A DNA stretch of 64,000 nt from Sinorhizobium fredii (GCF_002944405.1 NZ_CP024309.1:248001-312000); one strand, 5' to 3'; numbered from the stretch's first letter, positions 1 through 8,987 are shown. Notes: a model not told the origin generated them from the sequence alone. Numbers and translations are program-made.

Positions 1-322
1 CAGCGGATGAGCCGTCGTTCCAAGAAGGTCTGCATGTCCCGACGTCCGTCCACGACGCAGTAGACGACGACGTCGGTGCCCATGATGCGGTAGATCATGC
101 GCCACGGCTTATGATGCAGTTCCCGGTATTCGGCGAGCCCGATACTCTCCAGCTCTTTCGGAATGTTTCCGCGGGCGGGGAACTCTTCGGATCCGCGCAG
201 GCGGTTTCGATTTCCTTCAAGACGCGCTCTGCCGTTTCAGTGCCGTCGCGACCGGCGATGAACCGGAAAAGATCCTCAATGTCGCGTTCGGCGTCCTCGG
301 CGAAAAGAACACGATACGGCAT
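1..322 (-). pseudogene. RelE/ParE-family toxin, frameshifted
   Basis: Toxin half of a toxin-antitoxin pair. The frame opening at 322 reads as a ParE/RelE N-terminus (MPYRVLFAEDAERDIEDLF, then an alpha-helical stretch). It leaves the family pattern near 190 and stops at 95. The other frame then carries the conserved C-terminal half (EFPARGNIPKEL, EYRELHHKPWRMIYRI, ERRLIR) up to the window edge. A single one-base deletion around 185-195 joins the two halves. The ATG overlaps the antitoxin stop (TGATG at 320-324), so the two were translationally coupled. As read, the toxin would be inactive unless the shift is a sequencing error. The gene may continue past position 1. Confidence 0.75.
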
Positions 323-603
323 CAGGGCTGGGTATCGGCCAGACGTTTGCGAATACGGGCGAAGGATTCGGTAGCAGGCCGCAGTTTGCCTTCCTCGACC
401 TGCCGGTTGGTAAGCGCCAGCACCTTCAAAAGCGCCAGTGTTTCCTGTGTTTCCTCGTATTGGCTGACGTCCTGAAGGATGGCTTTCGCCTCGCCGTGAA
501 GGGTAATCACAACAGGCTGCGGATTCTCCTTCAACGTCCGAATGATCTCGGGCGCATGCGCCTTGAGATAGCTGATCGGCTTGACCTGTTCTGACAGTTT
601 CAT
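322..603 (-). CDS. Phd/YefM-family antitoxin
   Basis: Small protein of 93 residues with the Phd/YefM pattern: N-terminal DNA-binding part (VKPISYLKAHAPEIIRTLKENPQPVVITLHGEAK) followed by an acidic, charged tail (about residues 45-93) that would wrap the toxin. Known family role: neutralises a RelE/ParE toxin and represses its own promoter. It is intact, whereas the partner toxin downstream is frameshifted. A short inverted repeat (AAGGCCTC/GAGGCCTT at 654-680) about 50 bases upstream could be part of an operator, but this is only inference. Confidence 0.8.
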   Translation of the reverse strand: MKLSEQVKPISYLKAHAPEIIRTLKENPQPVVITLHGEAKAILQDVSQYEETQETLALLKVLALTNRQVEEGKLRPATESFARIRKRLADTQP

Positions 604-779
604 GCAGGTTACTCCATTTCGACCAGAATATAGATCATGAAGTGGTCAATTGGAAGGCCTCCGATACTGACCGAGGCCTTTCGCAGAACACGATTTCCCA
701 TCTCCGCTCCGGCTGCTTTTTTCCTCGCAATATCTGCGAAAGGGAATGCCATTCCTTATAATCACATTTATCTACTGTT

Positions 780-1751
780 TTAGAGATCCTTCCTCCTCAG
801 CCTTTTGGACAAAAGCGCGATCGAACAGGGTCTCACCGCCACGGATGCTTTGCGGCGACGGTAGAGCTTGCCATCCAGGCCGAGGAGTTCGGCTATCACC
901 GGTTCTGGGTCGCCGATGGCGAGCTCTGCGGCGGAGGCGCTGGTAGCCTATCTCCTCGCCAGGACGTCGAAGATCCGTATTGGCTCCGGCGGCGTCATGC
1001 TGCAGCACTATAGTGCCTACAAGGTTGCCAAAACTTTCAATCTTCTGGCATCGCTTGCACCCGGCCGGGTCGATCTCGGCGTCGGCAACGCGCCGGGCGG
1101 CTTTCCGCTCGCAGCGCGAGCCCTGCAGCTTGGTGTCGGTCCGGCCAGGAAGCCGGATTTTTCGGACCAGCTTTCCGATCTCAACACCTATCCTACCGCC
1201 GACTCGAATTACGACGGTGCGCAGGCGACGCCATTTCCGCCGACTGCTCCCGAGCGCTTCCTGCTCGGCAAGAGCGTTGAAAGTACCGAACTCGCTGCGG
1301 CGAAGGGCTGGGAGCTCGTCTTTGCCGGCCGTCTGAACGGCGATCCTGACAATCTGCGCAAAACTTTTCGATACGAGCGTGCATCCGGTGGCAAGCGCCC
1401 GATCCTGGCGCTCGCAGCCTTCGCCGCCGAAAGCGAAGAACATGCCCGCGCGCGCGTCGGCAATCTGCGTGTTTCAAGGTGTTCCTGCCGAACGGCCAGA
1501 CCGTCAATGTCGGCAGCGAGGAACAGGCCGCCGAATTTGCTCGCCAGGCTGGTGTCACCGATTATCGCATCGAGGAAAAGGTGCCGAGCGTGCTGCACGG
1601 CACGGCAAAGCAGATCCGCAAGGAACTGGACGAGTTTCACCGCCGCTACGGCATCAAGGAATTTCATGCTCGACACGCCGGCGCTCTCGGCTGCCCGGCG
1701 CCTCGCCTCCATCGAGCTGCTCGCGAAAGAGCGGCCTCTCTCGTCGCCTGA
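780..1751 (+). pseudogene. LLM-class flavin-dependent oxidoreductase (MsnO8-like), decayed
   Basis: Remnant of a luciferase-like monooxygenase. The recognisable blocks lie in different frames: DKSAIEQGLTATDALRR near 805-860, then a shift; LVAYLLARTSKIRIGSGGVM and APGRVDLGVGNAPGG at about 940-1110; EHARARVGNLR to 1470; then another shift to FKVFLPNGQTVNVGSEEQ. The C-terminal MLDTPALSAARRLASIELL lies in a third frame near 1665-1725. At least three frameshifts mean no functional product. Family members oxidise small substrates with reduced FMN; the substrate here is unknown. The next reading frame is a second flavin monooxygenase remnant. Confidence 0.7.
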
Positions 1752-1775
1752 TCGTTTCCAAGAAGGATTGATCGC

Positions 1776-2225
1776 ATGGTTCAGAAAAAGATCACGTTCG
1801 GCATCATGCTGCAGGGCGCAGGCGGCAATATGAATGCATCCGAGCGGACCGGCGGACGCCAGTTCTTCAAGGCCACAGCGCTGAAAGCGGAGGCCGTGGG
1901 CATCGCCTTCGCCGTCGTCGCGGACGGGCTCTATATCAACGAGAAGTCGATCCCGCACTTCCTCAACCGCTTCGAGCCGCTGACAATCCTTTCGGCACTG
2001 GCGACCGCCACCTCCAAGATCGGTCTCGCGGGTACGATTTCGACCTCCTACAGCGACCCGTTACGGTTGCCCGCCAGTTCGCCTAGCTCGACCTCTTGAG
2101 CGGCGGGCGGGCCGGCTGGAACGCGGTGACGACGCCGCTTGAAGGCACAGCGAAGAACTACAGCCGCCCGCATCCGGAACACGCGCTTCGCTACGACATG
2201 GCGCGCGATGTGGCGGCCAGGTTGA
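1776..2225 (+). pseudogene. NtaA/SnaA/DszA-family monooxygenase, truncated and frameshifted
   Basis: The frame starts at an ATG with an AAGAAGGATT Shine-Dalgarno region and reads [20 protein letters not shown], which fits the N-terminus of nitrilotriacetate monooxygenase component A-type proteins (normally about 430-450 residues). The conserved block [21 protein letters not shown] occurs in another frame from about 2096, so there is a frameshift near 2085. Homology ends near 2220, where an insertion sequence begins. Only about one third of the gene is left. It was probably co-transcribed with the preceding monooxygenase. Confidence 0.7.
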
Positions 2226-3252
2226 AATGTCCGTTCCGGCGCAAAGTTGAAATGTCACTTTGGATACGTCTTCAGCCACTTAGAAATACGACACTCGGCA
2301 TCTCCACTTGCGCTGAGGCAAGCCCCCGACCGGACCGGCTGGGCCGGGTTGCAAGGGAAGGGAGGGGGCGGGTGAGACGCACCCATCGGCTAGCTTGGAC
2401 AGTTGGAGAGCCAGTCATTCCGCCGCATCGTGGTCAGAGAGCGCCTGTCGCCGTCGGGCAATGACCGCTGGATCGTTCATGAAATCCTTCCGACGTCCCG
2501 GGCCGCGCGCGCGTCGAACATAGCCGTTCTTCTTGCTGTTCGTCTTCACGGCGGGCTTCGTCTGCTGCTCCTGACGTTCCTTGATGTAGGCCAGGACATC
2601 ACCGAGCCTTTTGTTCTCGGTGATCGCTGCATGCGTCACCCGCTGGTTTTTGTCGAATACCTGGTATGGCAAGGAATGCCCCTTCCACCGCACATCCAGC
2701 CGGCCGTCCGCATAGGCATAGGTCTCGACATAGCGACCGACCAGCCCGCGCGTCACCTCGGTCTCCTCCAGCATGATCCGATGGCGCTCGAACGAAAACG
2801 TCAACTGGGCACCGACATAACGCTGCTCACGTTTGCACAGGACGTCGCGCAGCCGATCCGGGGCTAGGTTCAGCGACCGATGCAGATCATCAGATCGGGC
2901 AGGGGGAACGGCAAACTGCCGGTTATAGCGCTCCATGAACCGAGGCAGGAAAGCGTTGCCGTCGTCCATGCCGCAGATGCCCTCCAGGCGCAGATCCTTG
3001 ATCAACCGGTCCTGTAGCGTGCGGTTCATCCGCTCGACCCGGCCCTTCGCTTGGCTCGAGTTTGCGCAAAGAATCTCGAGGTTTAGCTCTGAAAGCGCAC
3101 GGCCGAACTGGGTCATTCCCTGGCCACCCTTGGCGTCCTTCTTCGCAACCCGGAACACCGAATGCTTGTCGGAATAGAAGGCGACCGGAGCACCATGCGC
3201 CTTCAGATAGAGCTCCAGCGCCTCGAAATAGCTGAACGCACTTTCCGATCTG
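2219..3252 (-). mobile_element. ISNCY-type insertion sequence, 5' part of transposase lost
   Basis: The transposase frame runs from about 3250 down to a stop at 2415. It contains FYSDKHSVFRVAK, TQFGRALSELNLEILCANSSQAKGRVERMNRTLQDRLIKD and a long basic C-terminus. This matches the large integrase-core transposases of the ISNCY (IS1202-like) group, known in rhizobia. The N-terminal half is missing because an IS30-type element joins at about 3253, and no continuation is seen beyond 4360. The left end near 2219 has a repeated GTTGAAATGTC motif, as expected for a terminal region. It cuts the upstream monooxygenase pseudogene. Confidence 0.75.
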
Positions 3253-4360
3253 GAGAATCTAATCCAAGTGCAACAATGCCGTGTGAAGGGTAGGTCATCA
3301 GCTACTTTCGCGCAAATGTGCCATGAAGACTTCGGCCGGCGTGCGGTAGCCCAGGCACTTGCGCGGCAGCGAGTTCATGTGATGGGCAAGGGCGACCAGC
3401 TGCTGCTGGCCGACGGCGGATAGGTCCGTATCGCTCGGCACAAAGCGGCGGATGCGCTTGTTGGTGTTCTCGACTGCGCCTTTCTGCCACGGTGAATTTG
3501 GATCGCAGAACCAGCTCCTGGCGCCGAGCCCGTCTTCGAGAGCCTTGAAACCGCGAAACTCGGTACCGCGGTCGAAGGTGAAGCTCTGCCGGGCAAAGGC
3601 GGGCAGCGGTGAGAAGGCATCGACGATCTTGTCGATAAGCGGCCGAGAGTGGCGGCTGCCATTCTTGATCATCACTGTGTAGCGGCTCTTGCGCTCGACC
3701 AGCGAGGTGACATTGGCTTCACCGAGGTCGCGCCGGAAGATCAGGAGATCGCCCTCCCAATGGCCGAACTGCGAGCGATCGGCAATAAAATCAGGACGTT
3801 GGTCGATCCTGCAGTCAAACGGGATCAAGCCATCACGGGGCTTGCGGGAGCGGCGCGGGCGGCGCTTGCGGCGGCCTTCCGGCAGATGCTGATAGAGCTG
3901 CAGCGGATAATCTTCCTTGCCATAAATGAAGCGGTAGATCGTTTCCGTGCAGACACGCAGGGCGCTCACACCGTCGGCAAGCAGGCGGCCGGCGATCTGC
4001 TCCGGCGACCAAAGTGCCTTCAGCTGCTCAATGACCAGTTCGCGTAATTGAGGGTGGCGGCTGAGCTTGCGCAGCCATCGCCGACGCTCCTTGGAGATGT
4101 CGTTGGCGATGCCGCTGTAATAGCCGCTGTATTCCGGAAACTCGGCATCATGAAAGGTATTGCGCTTCAGTTCACGATAGATCGTCGATCGATGCCGACC
4201 GAGTTGGCGAGCGATGTCACCGACAGGAACCTTGCGTTCCACGAGCTGATGCAAACGTCGGCGGTCCGAAAGGGTGAGCTGCGAATAGCAGAGCGACATC
4301 CAAAAATCTCCAAGGCGAAGCCTTTGTTTTTATTGGCATGTCGCACTTGGAAATAGAATG
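3253..4360 (-). mobile_element. IS30-family insertion sequence, complete
   Basis: Element of about 1.1 kb with one transposase gene (next entry). The ends are imperfect inverted repeats: AGAATCTAATCCAAGTGCAA at about 3255 and, read from the other side, ATTCTATTTCCAAGTGCGAC ending at about 4360. A fragment of a related copy, including the same left end and the transposase C-terminus, lies at 48853-49045. The element may still be mobile. Confidence 0.85.
3298..4299 (-). CDS. IS30-family transposase
   Basis: Intact protein of 333 residues, the usual IS30 length. Residues 1-50 form a helix-turn-helix (YSQLTLSDRRRLHQL, ARQLGRHRSTIYRELKRN). The middle contains LWSPEQIAGRL and the DDE catalytic core: GHWEGDLLIF with the first Asp, FTFDRGTEF with the second, and SPWQKGAVENTNKRIRRF with the Glu. 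The C-terminus PRKCLGYRTPAEVF is typical. It catalyses transposition of the surrounding element. No frameshifts are seen. Confidence 0.92.
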   Translation of the reverse strand: MSLCYSQLTLSDRRRLHQLVERKVPVGDIARQLGRHRSTIYRELKRNTFHDAEFPEYSGYYSGIANDISKERRRWLRKLSRHPQLRELVIEQLKALWSPEQIAGRLLADGVSALRVCTETIYRFIYGKEDYPLQLYQHLPEGRRKRRPRRSRKPRDGLIPFDCRIDQRPDFIADRSQFGHWEGDLLIFRRDLGEANVTSLVERKSRYTVMIKNGSRHSRPLIDKIVDAFSPLPAFARQSFTFDRGTEFRGFKALEDGLGARSWFCDPNSPWQKGAVENTNKRIRRFVPSDTDLSAVGQQQLVALAHHMNSLPRKCLGYRTPAEVFMAHLRESS

Positions 4361-4500
4361 TACCCGGCTACACGCGAAGATCGCGAAATATGTATTATGG
4401 AACTATGGTGAGCCGCCATATTCGAGTGCGCGCGTTAGGCCAAACTGGACGGCTCCAAAAGCTCATGTGCGAAAGCGCCAGCGTGACGATGAAAAGTGCA

Positions 4501-5412
4501 CTACCTGTCCAGTTCCACATAGATTTTCTGGCGACTGATGGTCACTGGAATTTGCTCGCGCTTGACCTCCACCTCCTGTCGCGCCTTTTGCATTTCTACA
4601 GTACTCTTGTTCTTGGACGCCTCGACACCCGTGACGGCCTTGTTCAGCTCGATGACCTTGGTGGAAAACTCGGGAGAAACCGAAACCCTTTCGATCTCGA
4701 TACGGACCTTCTTTCGGCATTCGTCCTGCAGGGCTGCATCCCCGCAAAGCTTTACGTTCTGCCGCTTGATTTCAACCACCAGCGCCTCGGGCTTGGCGCC
4801 GAAAAGGAATTCTACACGTCTGTTCTTCGCCTTGTTGCGCGCTCTGTCGTTTGGCGCTATCGGCATGAATTCTCCAAACGAGACGCGGTATATTGAGGCC
4901 TGGTAGATGCCACGCAGCACGAGTGCCGAGGCAACGGCGTGTGCACGCGACAGACCAAGCTTCATGTTGGACTCGTCATCTCCGTCCGCGTCCGTATGCC
5001 CGGAGACGAAAAGCGCCACATCTGGAGGCTCAAGCTTCAAACTGTCTGCGATGATATCCAGCAAGTGGTATGCCTCCGGACGGATCTTGTCGCTGCCACT
5101 GTCGAAGAACACGTCCTGCTGAGCGACGACCCGAAGTACGGGAATGTCGGTTGGGAAGTCGGCAAGGCCATGGTCACTGGCTGAAACGATATCCTCATGA
5201 AACGAGAACCTCTGCTCGCCTCGCGATAGCCTCTTGAGCCTGCTCATGCGGTCGGCATGCTCGACATCGACCGTTTCCCACGCTGCCACCGGGCAAGGAA
5301 CGCCTGCAGGGAGTTTGACCAGACAGGTGTCGGATGTTGCAAGAGATTGACCGCTGTGAAGCACGGCGGCCAATCCAATACCGGCAACGGCGAGATGCTT
5401 AGAAAGCCGCAT
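4501..5412 (-). CDS. Exported OmpA/MotB C-terminal-domain protein
   Basis: 303 residues. An N-terminal signal peptide (about residues 1-25, ending SLATSD) directs it to the periplasm. Residues about 95-215 form an OmpA-like peptidoglycan-binding domain: DVFFDSGSDKIRPEA, VSGHTDADGDDESNMKLGLSRA, SFGEFMPIAPNDRARNKAKNRRVEF. About 90 charged residues follow with no domain that I recognise. The start overlaps the stop of the upstream exported-protein gene by 14 bases, suggesting coupled translation. It is the last gene of a five-gene operon (8822 to 4501). Expected role: anchoring a complex to the cell wall. The partner complex is unknown. Confidence 0.85.
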   Translation of the reverse strand: MRLSKHLAVAGIGLAAVLHSGQSLATSDTCLVKLPAGVPCPVAAWETVDVEHADRMSRLKRLSRGEQRFSFHEDIVSASDHGLADFPTDIPVLRVVAQQDVFFDSGSDKIRPEAYHLLDIIADSLKLEPPDVALFVSGHTDADGDDESNMKLGLSRAHAVASALVLRGIYQASIYRVSFGEFMPIAPNDRARNKAKNRRVEFLFGAKPEALVVEIKRQNVKLCGDAALQDECRKKVRIEIERVSVSPEFSTKVIELNKAVTGVEASKNKSTVEMQKARQEVEVKREQIPVTISRQKIYVELDR

Positions 5413-6640
5413 TGGGAACCCGCTGCAACTGGAAGCTTACTCCGTCTTCCTGGCCGTTGATGACACATATGGCATCGGATATCTTTCCTTCCAGACGATC
5501 GCCATCGGTTGAGAAGGACAGATCGCGGAGGCCGCCGAACGGCATCCATGCTTCGCATGTCGGGGTCGGGCCGGGCCTGTCGCTCCAGATCTGTGCGAAC
5601 ACCCTGTCACCGACGAAGTTACATTCGTCCTCATCGGTGCAGTTCAGGATACCCGTGAAAGGCGAAAACCGGAGGCGATCCGACTGCTCCTCGATCCACG
5701 ACATCGTCACGGATCCGTTCTGGTCGCGCGCCAGTCGCATCCGGACCGGATACTGGTCCGTCCCGTAGGAGATCGCCCCTTGATAGACCGTGATCTTGAC
5801 AGGGGTGCCACTGCTGCCGAGGATGCCCCCCTCGCCCGCGATCGTCTCGACTTTCCCCTTGGCGGTGAGAAAGAAGGACTTCAGATACTCAGTGGCCTGC
5901 TCACTGGTCGCCTTGCCCGTTGTGAAGAGATCGACCTCTATCCGCTGGAGATCGATCGCGATCGACTCCGCATCTGTCCGTCCTTTCGCTCGGGACGTGG
6001 CCGTATCCGCGACCGGTAATTCGTAAGCAGCGAGATCCGAATAGATGATCAAACGCGGAAGACCATCCGAAAGCGAATATGCCTTTGTTCGATTCAGTGA
6101 CTGGACAAGGCCACCGTGGGCGAACTCAGAGCGGGCCTTCGGTGCGCCGACGACAGCTTTCTTCAGTCCCTGCACGAGAGAGATCGTGGCCGATCTCGAG
6201 AACTCTTCCGCAGCCTTCGTGATTGACGAGCGCCAGTCACTACCGAAGAAGCGCTGCATGCTCGTTGTCTCTTTTTCCAGCTTGGACGCCTCCTCCTTGC
6301 CGACAAGGGGAAGGCATCCGGTGAATAGCGGCGTGAGACCTGATCCGTCGGAATTGGCAACCGCGATGGTGACGCGCTCTCGTGGAGCCATCACCTGGTC
6401 GACGGCAGGGTTGCGTGCGTCGAAGAACTGGGCCGCGAACCGCCTCCAGGCAGTGTTGTCAGGTGAAGGGCCGTTCGGGAGATCGTCGGACACTACCGAA
6501 CCGTCGATCACAACAAATGTCTGGCGCAGAGCCGGACCGCCGCCGTCGCTGGTGCAGAATTCATCGACAGTCTTGACCTGGGCGGCGGCCGGCGAGGAGA
6601 TCCCGCAGAACAGAATGCACAAAAGAAGATGCCTCTTCAT
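5399..6640 (-). CDS. Exported protein of unknown function in envelope operon
   Basis: The start is chosen at 6640 because an AGGAG lies 7 bases upstream; the open frame extends to 6685 but that would overlap the preceding gene. Residues 1-20 are a signal peptide (MKRHLLLCILFCGISSPAAA). The mature part of about 390 residues begins TVDEFCTSDGGGPALRQTFV. It contains FVVIDGSVVSDDLP and LPRLIIYSDLAAYELP, which weakly resemble strands of a von Willebrand A fold, but the metal-binding motif is not intact. Several Cys pairs near the C-terminus suggest disulfides. No family recognised. It is translationally linked to the OmpA-domain gene downstream. Confidence 0.7.
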   Translation of the reverse strand: MKRHLLLCILFCGISSPAAAQVKTVDEFCTSDGGGPALRQTFVVIDGSVVSDDLPNGPSPDNTAWRRFAAQFFDARNPAVDQVMAPRERVTIAVANSDGSGLTPLFTGCLPLVGKEEASKLEKETTSMQRFFGSDWRSSITKAAEEFSRSATISLVQGLKKAVVGAPKARSEFAHGGLVQSLNRTKAYSLSDGLPRLIIYSDLAAYELPVADTATSRAKGRTDAESIAIDLQRIEVDLFTTGKATSEQATEYLKSFFLTAKGKVETIAGEGGILGSSGTPVKITVYQGAISYGTDQYPVRMRLARDQNGSVTMSWIEEQSDRLRFSPFTGILNCTDEDECNFVGDRVFAQIWSDRPGPTPTCEAWMPFGGLRDLSFSTDGDRLEGKISDAICVINGQEDGVSFQLQRVPNAAF

Positions 6641-6650
6641 TCCCATGCTC

Positions 6651-7943
6651 CTAGATGTGCTTGAGGACAAGCCGGCGAGCCGCATACTGGTTTGAATCCA
6701 GCATCTCTTCGCCGGTTGCTTCGATTTCGGGCTGAACTTCGAACTGGACGCGCTTGCCCTTTAAGGCAGAGATCAGTTGCATGCGGTAGAGTTCAAGAGC
6801 CGCGACCACCCGAGTGTCCTGCTCGCTGACCTTAGCCAGAAGAGAGCGCCCCATAGCGAACTCGCCGTCCGACGACATGGACGCGTGCTTGTTGCGGGCC
6901 TGTTCGATCTCCTTTTCGCAGGTGGCGTCGATCTTCTCGAACTCTCTCTTCAGCGGCTGATTGATACGTTCATGGAGCGCATACATTTTCTTTTCTGCAT
7001 TCATCTTGTTCTTCAGGGCGTCGGGATAGTTATGGTCTTCGTCGTGAGCGAAAAAGGCTATTGCGACACCGAGGAGCCAGACAAGAAGGTTGCCGATCAT
7101 GGACCCCCCGATCATGAGGAGAGCGCTTGGCGCATCCCCGCCGATGACCGAATTCTCCAATAGCTGATCTGCAAGAAGGCTGTTGCGCGCATACCAGACA
7201 AGAGCAAGCACGGAAAAAAGAAGGAAGAATCCAATGCCGAACATCCAGAATGAACTTGCTCTGTCGCCGTCCCTCCTGTGGGCTCCGAACCGCGAATCAA
7301 GCTGCCGGATAACGGTGCCATGAAGATGAGAGGCCGTGGCAAGCGCTATTGCGACGATGACAGTGACCCCAAGCGCGATGGCCGGAGTGAACATCTTGAT
7401 CGCATTGAAGCTGTCGAAGTTGATCATCCCTTCGCATATGCCGATCAAAACCATGGCCGGGTAGTACCACATCGGCGTTGGCTTCGCTTCGCGCCCGTGA
7501 CGGGCGCGCAGTTCATCGTAGTCTTCCTTGGTCTTGGCATAGTCATGCTTGGCTTCATCGTACCGGTCGTATTCAGCAGAGCGTTTCTCGCGGCTGCTCT
7601 TCTGAGCCTGCCTCTTCTTCTCTATGCGACGATCCTGCTCGGACGACATCGTGCGCTCGAGGAACACGCCCCTAGTCCTCTTCTGGTCATTGTTTGCCCC
7701 GAGAATGGTCGCTACGGCGTCGAGCGCCTGGCCACGGGCCCCTGCAATGTAGCTGCGGTACCACGAGGCCATGAATGGCGTGAGGTTCCCGGGAATCTCA
7801 CCGACATGGTCACTGAGCCTGATCTGTGTCGAATCTGCCTCGGTGGGAACGCCTGCCAGAAGCCCCTTCACTATCTCCCCGCCGGGAGAAAGGTCGAGAG
7901 CCCTATAGGAGTCGACCTGAGTATCATTTGTCATAATATTCAT
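6651..7943 (-). CDS. Four-TM inner-membrane protein with flanking coiled coils, unknown function
   Basis: 430 residues. Residues about 95-150 are highly charged and probably coiled coil (ERTMSSEQDRRIEKKRQAQK, EYDRYDEAKHDYAKTKEDYD). Four hydrophobic segments follow: YYPAMVLIGICEGMINF, FTPAIALGVTVIVAIALA, FWMFGIGFFLLFSVLALVW and LLMIGGSMIGNLLVWLLGVA. A second charged helical tail (about 310-370) comes after them. The layout recalls MotA/ExbB-like or mechanosensing scaffolds combined with an OmpA protein, but the family is not recognised. The gap to the next gene is 10 bases, and to the preceding lipoprotein gene also 10 bases. Confidence 0.7.
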   Translation of the reverse strand: MNIMTNDTQVDSYRALDLSPGGEIVKGLLAGVPTEADSTQIRLSDHVGEIPGNLTPFMASWYRSYIAGARGQALDAVATILGANNDQKRTRGVFLERTMSSEQDRRIEKKRQAQKSSREKRSAEYDRYDEAKHDYAKTKEDYDELRARHGREAKPTPMWYYPAMVLIGICEGMINFDSFNAIKMFTPAIALGVTVIVAIALATASHLHGTVIRQLDSRFGAHRRDGDRASSFWMFGIGFFLLFSVLALVWYARNSLLADQLLENSVIGGDAPSALLMIGGSMIGNLLVWLLGVAIAFFAHDEDHNYPDALKNKMNAEKKMYALHERINQPLKREFEKIDATCEKEIEQARNKHASMSSDGEFAMGRSLLAKVSEQDTRVVAALELYRMQLISALKGKRVQFEVQPEIEATGEEMLDSNQYAARRLVLKHI

Positions 7944-7953
7944 CCCCGTGCCC

Positions 7954-8552
7954 TCACGATGCGATCGGCTTCCAGTCGCCCGTGTCCAGGCGGCACCAAA
8001 GCTGTCTTCCTCCGCCCGCGGACTGGCCGTCGACGCTCACGGTCTGCTGCGAATAGCGGCATGCCGTGAACTGCGACTTGGAATCGGAGGCCACCTTCGC
8101 AGGGGTGCCGCTCAAGTCCGCAATCTTTCGAGAGGTCGGGATCGGGGCGGACGAGACACTGGTCGTCACCGCCACATTCTTTCCGCTCTGGTTAGAGAAC
8201 CGGGTGGTTCGGCTCGAATTGGCTGCGATCGCATCCTGTTCCGCATTCCGAATGCGCGCGCGATCCTCGGCGGCAGCGACCTGCATGAGAACGGCGCACG
8301 CCCCTACCCCCGCAACACCGCCGATGATCGCACCTCGGCCGGCGCCTTTCCCCCGTCGATGACAGCGCCGGCCAGTGCGCCGATCCCTGCCGAAATCACG
8401 ACGCTGGCCACGCATCGTCCGATCGCTTTGTCCATCGCGGTTTGAGCTGCATACGACCCACCACCCGAGACCGTAGTGCAGCCACTTAGTGAACCGGTCG
8501 CAAGCGTAAGAATAAGTGTGGCGCTTGTCGCGCGCTTAAAATTGAGAACCAT
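7954..8552 (-). pseudogene. Glycine-zipper lipoprotein, split by a one-base shift in a G run
   Basis: The likely start is at 8552. The product begins with a lipoprotein signal (TLILTLATGSLSGC, lipobox LSGC). A glycine-zipper segment follows: ISAGIGALAGAVIDGG in one frame, then GAGRGAIIGGVAGVGACAVL in the next. The frames join at a run of five G (about 8344-8350). One extra G would restore a single open frame of about 200 residues ending in a two-Cys domain (TACRYSQQTVSVDGQ, RQLWCRLDTGDWKPIAS). Either a real mutation, a sequencing error at a homopolymer, or slippage. First large gene of the envelope operon. Glycine-zipper lipoproteins sit in the outer membrane. Confidence 0.65.
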
Positions 8553-8607
8553 GCCCAAGCCTTGTTGAAACCGTAAATGCGATATCTTTAGGGGGGTAGT
8601 ATAGGTT

Positions 8608-8634
8608 GGCCCCTGCGACGTGTTCACAGGGGCC
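8608..8634. other. Inverted repeat (GGCCCCTG/CAGGGGCC)
   Basis: An 8-bp perfect stem with an 11-base loop between the small gene at 8655-8822 and the lipoprotein start. There is no clear T run on either strand, so it is more likely an intercistronic RNA hairpin than a full terminator. Confidence 0.5.
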
Positions 8635-8654
8635 GGCGCTCATTTATTCACTTA

Positions 8655-8822
8655 TTAGGCATAACTGATGAGCTTCCAGGTAACGGCCGTGTTCATATAG
8701 GGAGGCACACGGTTGCCCTCCGAGATAGGAGCGGTGGTTGTCGGCGAGCCGACGACCTTCCAGTTCCCACTCTCGGGGCAAATTTCGCCTGTCCGGGCCG
8801 TCGTTCCAATGGGCTTCTTCAT
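8655..8822 (-). CDS. Small 55-residue protein, unknown function
   Basis: Starts MKKPIGTTARTGEICPESGN, followed by a W-containing segment, an S/T/P-rich middle and the ending VTWKLISYA, closed by two stop codons. An AGGAG lies 8 bases before the ATG; a nearer upstream ATG terminates at once, which fixes the start. The C-P-E-S-G-N-W motif with P-P-Y and V-T-W-K recalls small single-domain proteins used as regulators or structural parts, but I cannot name a family. It is the promoter-proximal gene of the envelope operon and is divergent from the small-RNA candidate at 8878. Confidence 0.6.
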   Translation of the reverse strand: MKKPIGTTARTGEICPESGNWKVVGSPTTTAPISEGNRVPPYMNTAVTWKLISYA

Positions 8823-8843
8823 TGCATTCACTCCTGCGACTGA

Positions 8844-8871
8844 TTGATCAAATTGCCTTTAGGAGTATAAT
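8844..8871 (+). promoter_or_regulatory. Sigma70-type promoter (TTGATC-N16-TATAAT)
   Basis: A -35 box TTGATC (8844-8849) and a perfect -10 box TATAAT (8866-8871) separated by 16 bases, reading rightwards into a short untranslated stretch that ends in a terminator. The -35 lies in the palindrome TTGATCAA. No coding gene follows on this strand. Confidence 0.6.
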
Positions 8872-8877
8872 CCTATG

Positions 8878-8987
8878 CTCTTTGGGCCCGGTAAACTCCG
8901 CGGGGCCGATTAGTCTAACGGTGTCGCGAGCCGACCAGACCAACCGAGAGGCGGGGCCGTTGTCGCGGTCCCGCCTTTTTCTTTTTG
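8878..8987 (+). ncRNA. Candidate small RNA
   Basis: About 110 bases between a good sigma70-type promoter and a rho-independent terminator. The terminator is an AGGCGGG...CCCGCCT stem at 8949-8978 with inner pairing, followed by TTTTTCTTTTT. No start codon with a ribosome site or sensible open frame is present. The RNA is GC-rich and could fold elsewhere (GGGCCCGG, GGGGCC). It runs away from the envelope operon. Function unknown; an antisense or trans-acting RNA are both possible. Confidence 0.5.

Noticed and set aside
5399..6640. von Willebrand A domain in the exported protein
   Set aside because: The DxSxS metal site is not intact (DGSVV), so the call is not supported.
4501..8822. Zorya-like defence system (MotA/MotB-type pair)
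   Set aside because: The OmpA protein has a cleavable signal rather than a MotB anchor, the TM protein is not clearly MotA-like, and no ZorC/D/E helicase or nuclease is present.
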